The notes under the pieces were generated by a model that saw only the letters and a list, made by a program, of their open reading frames with translations, did no database searches and was not told where the DNA came from. Both the position numbers and the translations under genes were made by a program. From the NCBI GenBank assembly GCA_913042035.1, contig CAJWIN010000003.1:1-52663 (forward strand): a stretch of 52,663 nucleotides of DNA. The letters are read 5' to 3'. Source of the stretch: an uncultured Gammaproteobacteria bacterium. GTDB lineage: Bacteria; Pseudomonadota; Gammaproteobacteria; Poriferisulfidales; GCA-002705445. Shown here piece after piece: positions 46,281 through 52,663 of this stretch (position 1 is its first letter; every line of letters begins with the position of its first letter).

Positions 46281-46906
46281 TGAATTTAACATTGATCTTA
46301 ACAGTTGCGCCACCGCTTCTTATCGTAGCGTATATTATCAAGGCTGATAAGTTTCCAGAACCTACGGGTTTATGTATCAGTACTTTTCTTTTAGGCTGTT
46401 TACTATGTATTCCTGCCGCATCACTCAATAATTATTTTATCCCTGATCTAAGTTATGCATATTTAGCCGGTTTTACTGAAGAATCATTGAAATTCGCTGC
46501 TATTTATTTTTACATTAGAAAAAAAACAGATTTTGATGAGCCTATGGATGCTATTGTATATGGTACACTGATATCACTTGGTTTCGCTACGCTCGAAAAT
46601 TTTCAATATGTCTATAATGCAGGAAATCCAGATTTCATCGCAATACTAAGATCTTTTACTGCAATACCGCTTCATGCTTGCTGCGGAATTATTATGGGTT
46701 ATTATTTTGGCCTTTATATATTTAAAGATAGAAATAAATTAAATCTTTTTAAGTCTTTATTCTTTGCTATATCTTTTCACGCTACATATAATTATTTTGC
46801 CACAAGAAATGTTTTATTAATGTTTATAGTCCTAATAATACTAATTTCATTTGCTAGGAAATTACACAAATTATTAAAAATTGAGCAATTGTCGAAACAA
46901 AATTAG
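46280..46906 (+). CDS. PrsW-family intramembrane metalloprotease
   Basis: A membrane protein with about seven hydrophobic segments and the PrsW/CPBP-like catalytic signature: FTEESLKFAAIYFYIRKK (EExxK, near residue 70), TLENFQYVYN near 110, LHACCGIIMGYYFG near 135 and FHATYNYFATR near 165. In Bacillus PrsW cleaves an anti-sigma factor; the substrate here is unknown. 208 aa is short but covers the catalytic core. It is the last gene of this plus-strand run and converges with the DUF1826 gene 9 nt away. Confidence 0.85.
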   Translation: MNLTLILTVAPPLLIVAYIIKADKFPEPTGLCISTFLLGCLLCIPAASLNNYFIPDLSYAYLAGFTEESLKFAAIYFYIRKKTDFDEPMDAIVYGTLISLGFATLENFQYVYNAGNPDFIAILRSFTAIPLHACCGIIMGYYFGLYIFKDRNKLNLFKSLFFAISFHATYNYFATRNVLLMFIVLIILISFARKLHKLLKIEQLSKQN

Positions 46907-46915
46907 AAAAACTTC

Positions 46916-47614
46916 TTATAATTTTAAATAGGGGTCATCTGCAAAATCTAGTGTAAGCATTAAACGCTTCTGCTCATTTTTTTCTACCTTTGGTGAGCGA
47001 TGAATTAGTCCAGCGCCCTCATTACCTTTCCAGCTTTCGCCTTTTAAAAGACCAACATGCCCTGCACTAAGTTGTTCAATGTCATCATATTTTTTAAATA
47101 TTCCTGTATCTTCGTCAAGTTTTCCATGACTTACTTCGCCTAATTTACTTCGATCTGCTAAGTGGTGTGGAAGCCACTCAGTTGCAGTACCATGATAAGT
47201 AGTTATCAAGCGACAAGGTACTCTATCGACATGGAATCTAGGGCACATTGCATAATCAAGTATTTTTAATTTAAATACTGCTTGCTTTAAATCAAATAAA
47301 TCACAAAATATATAAACTAACTCTGAAATATCTTTACTTAAACCTAAGACATCTTCATTCAATTCAATTTTTGAATCTAGCATTTCATTAACATCTGTCG
47401 ATTTAATTACTTCAGAAATTTCAAGGTGCGGATAATTTTGAATAATATTATTTGCTGCAAGCGCAATTTTACTATTTAGCTTACGTTGCCAAATAGAGAT
47501 ATTAACTTGTTCCTGATAAATTTCAGATAATGCGGAAGAAGTATTTCCAATATAACAAGAACGATTTAAGGATGAAGGAATTTTTGGTTTAAAACAATAT
47601 TTAATTATATTCAC
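46916..47614 (-). CDS. DUF1826 protein downstream of the CobW-family gene
   Basis: A DUF1826 protein: the hallmark [25 protein letters not shown] is near residue 145, with conserved Cys/His residues that could bind a metal, then [21 protein letters not shown]. Such genes are regularly found beside CobW/COG0523 GTPases in zinc-starvation loci. I prefer the GTG at 47614, which overlaps the upstream TGA by 4 nt and has GGAAGGAAAG before it; an ATG at 47629 inside the cobW end is the alternative. Function unknown; zinc handling is inferred from the neighbourhood. Confidence 0.85.
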   Translation of the reverse strand: MNIIKYCFKPKIPSSLNRSCYIGNTSSALSEIYQEQVNISIWQRKLNSKIALAANNIIQNYPHLEISEVIKSTDVNEMLDSKIELNEDVLGLSKDISELVYIFCDLFDLKQAVFKLKILDYAMCPRFHVDRVPCRLITTYHGTATEWLPHHLADRSKLGEVSHGKLDEDTGIFKKYDDIEQLSAGHVGLLKGESWKGNEGAGLIHRSPKVEKNEQKRLMLTLDFADDPYLKL

Positions 47615-48822
47615 GCACTTTCCTTCCATTCATCTGGGAATGGGTCCGTAAATTTAGCCCAGTGATTTTTTCCTTGAAGTAAATCTTCATCAGACAAAAG
47701 ACATGCATCCAATTCCTTAAAAACCTGATCCTTATCTAATCCTTGGCCAATAAATACTATTTCTTGTCGCATATCACCAAACGGTTCTTCCCAATTTTCT
47801 TTAATTGAATCTAGAGAATCTTGATCTAGCGGCCATTGATCTTCTGGAACAGCTTTCCAAAACATGCCTGCAAAACCATAGCGTGCAATACCACCTGCTT
47901 GACTCCAATGCCCTGCAAACTGGGGTCTGGTTGCAAGCCAAAAATAACCTTTGGAACGAATAAGTTTGCCTGAGAGATTTTTATTATGCAGAAAATCAAA
48001 AAACTTTTGTGGATAGAACGGTTTTCTAGCTTTGTAGGCAAAACTACTTATTCCGTACTCTTCTGTTTCTGGAATATGTTCACCACGCATTTCTTTTAAC
48101 CAACCTGGTGCTTCTTCAGCCTTTTCAAAATCAAATAAACCGGTATTTAAAATTTCTTCAACATCAATTTCACCCTTAGAAATAGGAATAATTTTTGCGT
48201 GGGTGTTTAAAGTTTTTATAATTGCAATTAATTTTTTAACATCTTCTTTTTTAACTAAATCTGTCTTACTGATTAATAGAACATCAGCAAACTCAATTTG
48301 ATCAACCAATAAATCTGCTACGCTTCGCTCGTCTTCTTCACCTAAAGATTCTAACGACTCTCCAGCATCTTTTAAATATTTAGCTTCCTCATAATCTTTT
48401 AAGAAGTTCACTGCATCAACCACGGTTACCATTGTATCTAGTTTTGAAACATCTGATAATGAAACTCCATCTTCATCTGCAAAAGTAAAAGTTTCTGCAA
48501 CAGGCAAAGGCTCAGATATACCTGTCGATTCAATAACTAAATAATCAAAACGTCCTTCTTTTGCCAATTTATTTACTTCTAATAATAAATCTTCACGTAA
48601 AGTGCAACAAATACAACCATTACTCATTTCAACTAACTTTTCTTCTTTATGGCTAAGCTCCACTTCGTTTTGGATCATAGAGCTATCAATATTAATCTCA
48701 CTCATGTCGTTCACAATAACTGCAACCTTTTTGTCCTGCCTGTTATTTAATATATGAGTTAAGACTGTTGTTTTTCCAGCGCCAAGAAAGCCTGAAAGCA
48801 CAGTAACGGGTAATTTGTTCAT
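47611..48822 (-). CDS. CobW/COG0523 GTP-dependent metallochaperone (ZigA/ZagA-like)
   Basis: A G3E-family GTPase. Walker A is [15 protein letters not shown] (residues 11-25); the metal-binding motif is [14 protein letters not shown] near residue 69 (CxCC), followed by ESTGISEP near 98, the G4-like SKTDL motif near 182 and the C-terminal CobW domain ([20 protein letters not shown]). This matches zinc-starvation-induced metallochaperones that hand zinc to client enzymes. The Zur box centred 37 nt upstream of its start supports that role strongly. 403 aa. It is translationally coupled to the DUF1826 gene. Confidence 0.92.
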   Translation of the reverse strand: MNKLPVTVLSGFLGAGKTTVLTHILNNRQDKKVAVIVNDMSEINIDSSMIQNEVELSHKEEKLVEMSNGCICCTLREDLLLEVNKLAKEGRFDYLVIESTGISEPLPVAETFTFADEDGVSLSDVSKLDTMVTVVDAVNFLKDYEEAKYLKDAGESLESLGEEDERSVADLLVDQIEFADVLLISKTDLVKKEDVKKLIAIIKTLNTHAKIIPISKGEIDVEEILNTGLFDFEKAEEAPGWLKEMRGEHIPETEEYGISSFAYKARKPFYPQKFFDFLHNKNLSGKLIRSKGYFWLATRPQFAGHWSQAGGIARYGFAGMFWKAVPEDQWPLDQDSLDSIKENWEEPFGDMRQEIVFIGQGLDKDQVFKELDACLLSDEDLLQGKNHWAKFTDPFPDEWKESA

Positions 48823-48847
48823 TGGAATCCACTCTTTTGAAATAAAT

Positions 48848-48870
48848 AATATGTTATATTATAACATTAT
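48848..48870 (-). promoter_or_regulatory. Zur (zinc uptake regulator) box
   Basis: ATGTTATATTATAACAT at 48851-48867 is a perfect 17-bp dyad around a single central base. Together with the next T it matches every position of the ATGTTATANTATAACATT core of the known gammaproteobacterial Zur consensus. It lies about 30 nt upstream of the CobW-family start, where a bound repressor would block transcription. The dyad is seen directly; Zur binding is inferred from the consensus and from the downstream genes. Confidence 0.85.
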
Positions 48871-48977
48871 ATAAGTGGTTTCAAATTATTTTGGAAAAAG
48901 AGTGCTACTGACTAATTGAATTTATTTTTTTGTTTTTATTCCCGTCTCTTTTTTGGAAAATTTAATTAACTTTATAT

Positions 48978-49343
48978 TTATAAAATTTTTGTTTCTTTAA
49001 GATCTTTCCATTCATTATCACTATAAATTTCAATTTTCGTTGTTTCTAAATTTACATCACCAGTTCCATCTTCAAATTCTGTTTTCTCATTATTGTGAGG
49101 ATTTTTCTTTGCCTGATCAATGTAATCATATTCACTCAAAGACTCTCCTTCCCATCTTGCATCAAGATCATCTACTACATCTTCCCATTTTTTTATGGTG
49201 GATGACTCACCATCGCTATCGAAAGATGCCTGACCATCTTCATATGATCTCTCACATTCTATGATAACTTCCTCAGCTGTTGGTAAACCCCAATGTGTTT
49301 CAGGCGAACACTCAAACTTAAAATATACTTTATAAGATGCCAT
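48978..49343 (-). CDS. Acidic orphan protein
   Basis: A 121-aa cytosolic, strongly acidic protein (SYEDGQASFDSDGESSTIKK, DDLDARWEGESLSEYDY) that begins MASYKVYFKFECSPETHWG. No known domain is recognised and there is no signal peptide or membrane segment. The N-terminal strand pattern and the C-terminal KIEIYSDNEWKDL suggest a small alpha/beta fold. It lies 97 nt downstream of the KAP NTPase gene on the same strand and may be part of that locus. Confidence 0.65.
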   Translation of the reverse strand: MASYKVYFKFECSPETHWGLPTAEEVIIECERSYEDGQASFDSDGESSTIKKWEDVVDDLDARWEGESLSEYDYIDQAKKNPHNNEKTEFEDGTGDVNLETTKIEIYSDNEWKDLKETKIL

Positions 49344-49440
49344 GATACTTCTTTAAATTCCTCGTAATCTTCATCTTTACTTATTATCTTTAAATATTAT
49401 GTTTACACAATAGTTTTATGCCTAAATTTTATTTAATGAT

Positions 49441-51531
49441 TCAACTAACTTCATAAGTATAATCTGGATCCAAATATTTTTTACAGGCCTCAACAATTTT
49501 AGGATTTTCAGGATTTTTATAATTAAGGTTTACTGTAACAGATGAAATAGTTCCTTTGGCGTAACTAATGTTCAGTCTTTTTTTCCAGTTCTCTGTTAGA
49601 GCCATGTCTGCGGAACTTTTTAATACCTTCAAATATTTTTCTTTATTTTCTTCATAAAATTTTAAACTTGGAATAACAAAGCCACATCTCTCGCTACCGC
49701 GAGTCGAATAATGTTTTGTTTCTACAAATTTTTTAATTACATAAGGTTTGTTATTCCCAACCATTGGCATTTTATAATCATTATCATAATGTCTCAAGAT
49801 ATCACAGTATATTTTTCCTTTTTCTTTACAACCACCAAACCCTAAAAGCTTATGTTTTTCTATGTAGCAAGTGATCTCTCCAGCATACATGATTTCTGCC
49901 TCCGGAAAATTCTCTTTAATATCATCATGCAGAACTCGAATAAATTTTGCTGCCTCTTCATCTAATTGTTGACTGGATGCCCATCCATCATCAGTTGGTT
50001 CACCTGTTTTATCTAGAAGCCAAGCATCTAAACCATCAAGATATCTTCGTTTATAAGCACCCTCTCGTTCTGGAAGTACTATTTGCCCTTGATCTGTGCT
50101 TGTAACGCTCGTAACAGATGTTTCATTTAAAATTTCTGCAATAATTGATCCAAGATCTTCTTGTTTATCAGCCAGCAGATCATCTTTTATATAACTAAAG
50201 AATTTTGAAATATCTGCTGCTCTTGGCTTAAGTCTAGGGCGACCATAGCAGATTCTAAATAAAGCTTGTTCCCACTCTTCATTGAAATCATCGGTTTTCT
50301 TCGCTGTTTCAAACTCAGTATCAAATATTTTCTTCGTTTCTTCCGAGGTTTTATGGGCGTGCGCTCCTGCCCTTTCTTCAGAGCGATTAGTTTCTTTAAA
50401 GGCTAATTCATCATTCCACAAAATAAAATTTGGTTCTCTTGAAAGTAAACTATAAACCGGCGGAAAGGCGATTTGTAAACACAATAAAGCAAACAGAATA
50501 AATTTTTCATCTTCCTGATTGATTGATTTTGCATCATCATTTGGATCAGATGTTATCCCTTCTTTTTTATTTTTCTCTTGTGCTATCTGTTTTTCTTCCG
50601 AAAAAATCTGAATCAAAGAAACTGAATTCACTAAACGCTTTATTGATCTTGGGTTTCCACCGATTGTTCGCATGATAATTTCACGTACAGCCAGATCGTC
50701 CAAGCCATCTCCTTCTACAAATCCAATTTCTACCAACAATGAATTTACATACTGGCCAATATTATATTGACCCATAGGCATCATAAATGGTAATTGAATA
50801 ATCTTATCAAAAAACGCTCTGAACTCCCATTCATTCTCAGCTGTTTGCTTACCAAATTTATCTTCTAACCCCTTTACTACAACTTGATAATCAATAGCTA
50901 AAATAAATACACACTTTGGAACACTAAAAATATTTTTAAGAAGCTCCAAAATAGCAACTGCATTCTTTGGTTCAATTCGATCGAGATCGTCAACATAAAT
51001 AATAACTTTTTCATATGGGTTAGTATCTCGTTTTGCCATCTCCTCAACAACACTAGTAAGCTGCTTTCTTAAAGCTGATATGCTAACACCGCTTGATGAC
51101 GTAAGTTCTTCTGCAACTTTACCAGCTTCTAAACCTAAAGTAGCAGAAGCTCCAATTCTCAAAGCTCCTTTTAAGATAACCTGAGCACCTTTTTTAATTT
51201 TTTCGACTCGTTCTTTGTTTGGATCTGCTTCTACTAGCTCGTCAATCATTCTGGTGACAATTTTAAGAAGCGCTTCTTCTGGGGAAGACAATAGAGAATA
51301 CTCCCAAGCATTTATCCATATTTGTTTTACTTTTTCTTGTGATTCAAACGAGTGATGAATTGAATTTATTAAAGATGTTTTCCCGCTTCCCCATTCACCT
51401 TGAATACCTACGGTGATTGGAGTACTAGTTTCATTAATAAACTTAATAAGAGAGTTAGTATGTAATTCAATACCTAGATTGTCTTTCTTTCCACCAGGAT
51501 TAGCTTCGTCTATTATTCCAATCTTTTTCAT
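49441..51531 (-). CDS. KAP-family P-loop NTPase with an uncharacterised C-terminal domain
   Basis: Walker A is GEWGSGKT (residues 45-52). Walker B is VIIYVDDLDRIEP (Asp181/182/184), followed by AVAILELLKNIFSVPKCVFILAIDY and the sensor-like GGNPRSIKRLVNS near 315. This is the KAP NTPase pattern of animal Kidins220 and F-plasmid PifA. The pair of membrane helices that many KAP proteins carry between Walker A and B is not obvious; the 115-150 segment is only mildly hydrophobic. From about residue 480 to 696 there is a domain I do not recognise, with CYIEKHKLLGFGGCKEKGKIY and FVETKHYSTRGSERCGF. PifA excludes phage T7, so a defence role is possible but unproven. 696 aa. Confidence 0.85.
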   Translation of the reverse strand: MKKIGIIDEANPGGKKDNLGIELHTNSLIKFINETSTPITVGIQGEWGSGKTSLINSIHHSFESQEKVKQIWINAWEYSLLSSPEEALLKIVTRMIDELVEADPNKERVEKIKKGAQVILKGALRIGASATLGLEAGKVAEELTSSSGVSISALRKQLTSVVEEMAKRDTNPYEKVIIYVDDLDRIEPKNAVAILELLKNIFSVPKCVFILAIDYQVVVKGLEDKFGKQTAENEWEFRAFFDKIIQLPFMMPMGQYNIGQYVNSLLVEIGFVEGDGLDDLAVREIIMRTIGGNPRSIKRLVNSVSLIQIFSEEKQIAQEKNKKEGITSDPNDDAKSINQEDEKFILFALLCLQIAFPPVYSLLSREPNFILWNDELAFKETNRSEERAGAHAHKTSEETKKIFDTEFETAKKTDDFNEEWEQALFRICYGRPRLKPRAADISKFFSYIKDDLLADKQEDLGSIIAEILNETSVTSVTSTDQGQIVLPEREGAYKRRYLDGLDAWLLDKTGEPTDDGWASSQQLDEEAAKFIRVLHDDIKENFPEAEIMYAGEITCYIEKHKLLGFGGCKEKGKIYCDILRHYDNDYKMPMVGNNKPYVIKKFVETKHYSTRGSERCGFVIPSLKFYEENKEKYLKVLKSSADMALTENWKKRLNISYAKGTISSVTVNLNYKNPENPKIVEACKKYLDPDYTYEVS

Positions 51532-51633
51532 TATTTTAATTCTTGTTATTATTGTTATTTAACTGAAATTAATATATACATATTAGACACTTACATATAA
51601 AACACAAGAGTAAAATCTAGGGGGGATAGGAAG

Positions 51634-51945
51634 ATGTTAAGGTGGGCAATTAGAGCTATTGCAGCAAGCAAATACAAGAACCAAGCTATTAAAGAATCTG
51701 GCCAAGCTACAAGAAAGGCTAAAGATGCTATGGGAAAATTTAGATATGCAAAAAACGAGAGGGATAATACAAAAAAACTAAACTATATGGCTGAGGGTAT
51801 GAGCTATTTAGCTGAGGCTGTGAATCATAATTCAAACGCAATTGATCCTTTAGCAGAAATGTCTTGGGTAGCTTCATTATTGGTGGAGAGCATACAAAAA
51901 AACTTAGACGAACAAACTAAAGATATTGTGTCAAAATTAAAATAA
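51634..51945 (+). CDS. Small helical orphan protein divergent from the KAP gene
   Basis: A 103-aa protein that appears to be all helical: MLRWAIRAIAASKYKNQAIKES, a lysine/arginine-rich stretch (TRKAKDAMGKFRYAKNERDN), then an acidic amphipathic C-terminal half. A strong purine-rich ribosome binding site (GGGGGGATAGGA) precedes the ATG. It diverges from the KAP NTPase gene across 102 nt and precedes the nucleotidase gene by 14 nt. No homologue is recognised; it could be a phage gene or a partner of the KAP protein. Confidence 0.65.
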   Translation: MLRWAIRAIAASKYKNQAIKESGQATRKAKDAMGKFRYAKNERDNTKKLNYMAEGMSYLAEAVNHNSNAIDPLAEMSWVASLLVESIQKNLDEQTKDIVSKLK

Positions 51946-51959
51946 ATAAAAATTTTAAA

Positions 51960-52451
51960 ATGAACGGCTTTAAAGATTTACCAAAACTATACTGCGATAT
52001 GGATCAGGTGCTTTGTGATTTTATCACAAGTGCAAATTCTGTTTTGCAAGATGATTTTACAAAAGTCAATAATGTAATACGGTGGAAATCAATTAACGAT
52101 GTTGCGGACTTTTGGGAAAACTTACCTTGGATGCCAGACGGAAAAGAACTTCATGAAATGATAATAAAATATAATCCTTATATATTATCAGCCTATTCTG
52201 AAAGAGATAAGAATTGCATAGAGGGAAAGTATAAATGGCTAAAGAATAATACCAGTATACCAAGAGCACGTGTAAATCTTGTTAAACGAGCAGAAAAAAA
52301 AACATATGCAACATTTAATGGACGACCTAATGTGCTTATAGATGATTATCTTAAGAATATTGAAGATTGGAAAGACAATGGTGGCATTGCGATACATCAT
52401 GCAAATACAGAAAGAACTGTGCATGAACTTTCAAATTTAGGTTTTATATAA
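51960..52451 (+). CDS. HAD-superfamily 5'(3')-deoxyribonucleotidase-like protein, phage type
   Basis: A compact HAD phosphatase: motif I is LYCDMDQVLCDF (DxDxV, near residues 11-20), motif III region is RVNLVKRAEKKTYA and motif IV is PNVLIDDYLKNIEDW near 132. The cap is small. This matches the 5'-nucleotidase, deoxy (pyrimidine) type found in bacteria and often in T4-like and other marine phages, where it may adjust nucleotide pools. 163 aa. It lies next to a phage-like fragment, so a viral origin is plausible. Confidence 0.82.
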   Translation: MNGFKDLPKLYCDMDQVLCDFITSANSVLQDDFTKVNNVIRWKSINDVADFWENLPWMPDGKELHEMIIKYNPYILSAYSERDKNCIEGKYKWLKNNTSIPRARVNLVKRAEKKTYATFNGRPNVLIDDYLKNIEDWKDNGGIAIHHANTERTVHELSNLGFI

Positions 52452-52663
52452 AAATGCTGTGAGTACAAATTAAGCATAATTTGCAAAATGATAATGCATT
52501 ATCATTAAATTTAATCAAATTACCTGTTGAGAATCCATGAGCTGCTGATGTAGTTACTGTTAATATACCAACAGCACCATTATAATCCGCACCATTTGGA
52601 GTATGTGACGTTGCACCAGAAAGAATGCCATACTCGTACTGACCAAAAAGTTCGAACTTTTTG
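52444..52663 (-). pseudogene. Truncated phage structural-protein-like fragment (runs off the right edge)
   Basis: On the minus strand one frame is open from the window edge and reads KKFELFGQYEYGILSGATSH, then NGAVGILTVTTSAAHGFSTG followed by NLIKFNDNALSF. The TVTTSAAHGFSTG...IKFNDNALSF pattern is one I know from repeat-bearing structural proteins of marine T4-like phages. After DNALSF the similarity stops abruptly and the frame continues with unrelated residues to a stop at 52446-52444, overlapping the end of the nucleotidase gene. The break coincides with the 20-bp palindrome at 52487-52506. It is either a gene remnant or an assembly join. Confidence 0.5.
52487..52506. repeat. 20-bp perfect palindrome at the end of the phage-like fragment
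   Basis: AATGATAATGCATTATCATT is identical to its reverse complement. It lies exactly where the phage-like reading frame stops matching its family pattern. Palindromes of this kind can promote strand switching during replication or during whole-genome amplification. Confidence 0.85.

Overview
The window looks like a compact, AT-rich chromosome segment from a free-living, probably marine gammaproteobacterium with a streamlined genome (SAR86- or SUP05-like in style; I cannot place it further by eye). The evidence is the classic gammaproteobacterial gene strings (rpsB-tsf-pyrH-frr-uppS-cdsA-dxr-rseP-bamA-skp-lpxD-fabZ-lpxA; map-glnD-dapD-dapE; thrS-infC-rpmI-rplT-pheS-pheT-ihfA-merR; lepB-rnc-era-recO-pdxJ-acpS-cysM). 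Spacing is minimal, overlaps are frequent and core-gene GC is very low (65 G/C in 300 nt at 27001-27300, hand count).

Layout. 1-2232 (+): a sugar aminotransferase gene whose 5' part is replaced by a radical-SAM-like sequence, then lpxB. 14482-2235 (-): a 13-gene operon for translation factors, UMP kinase, isoprenoid and phospholipid precursors, outer-membrane assembly and lipid A. 14664-19979 (+): map, glnD, dapD, dapE, divergent from rpsB across a region with two inverted repeats. 32442-19974 (-): a 16-gene string from thrS to an exonuclease gene. 36802-32507 (-): an RND/MMPL transporter, a LolA-like protein and an outer-membrane beta-barrel, clearly less AT-rich (121 G/C in 300 nt at 35701-36000), next to the 3' end of tRNA-Val(GAC). 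37042-39351 (+): a secreted Dabb protein, an unknown protein and a PD-(D/E)XK nuclease-fold protein. 40874-39360 (-): ATP sulfurylase and an unusual small membrane ORF without a standard start codon. 40990-46906 (+): rpe, trpE, trpG, a trpD-trpC fusion, a Nudix hydrolase, a CPXCG zinc-ribbon protein and a PrsW-type protease. 48822-46916 (-): a CobW-family metallochaperone and a DUF1826 protein behind a near-ideal Zur box. 48978-52663: an accessory end with an acidic orphan, a KAP-type P-loop NTPase, a small orphan, a phage-type deoxyribonucleotidase and a truncated phage structural-protein-like fragment.

How the genes work together. Most of the window is housekeeping: ribosome and tRNA charging, lipid A and BamA-centred envelope biogenesis, lysine/peptidoglycan precursors, cysteine and tryptophan synthesis, and PII nitrogen control. 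Accessory functions are a hydrophobic-compound or lipid export module (MMPL), zinc-starvation response (Zur/CobW) and a possible defence or phage-related right end.

The best candidates for a second look are: a PheT lacking its whole B2/EMAP-like domain; the overlooked membrane ORF after sat; the TrpD-TrpC fusion; the nuclease-fold gene pair at 37455-39351; the KAP NTPase locus; the five-copy KKVAT tail of ribosomal protein S2; and the phage-like sequence at both ends, which may mean a chimeric assembly or a real mobile boundary. I did not find a clear-cut, wholly new multi-gene system.
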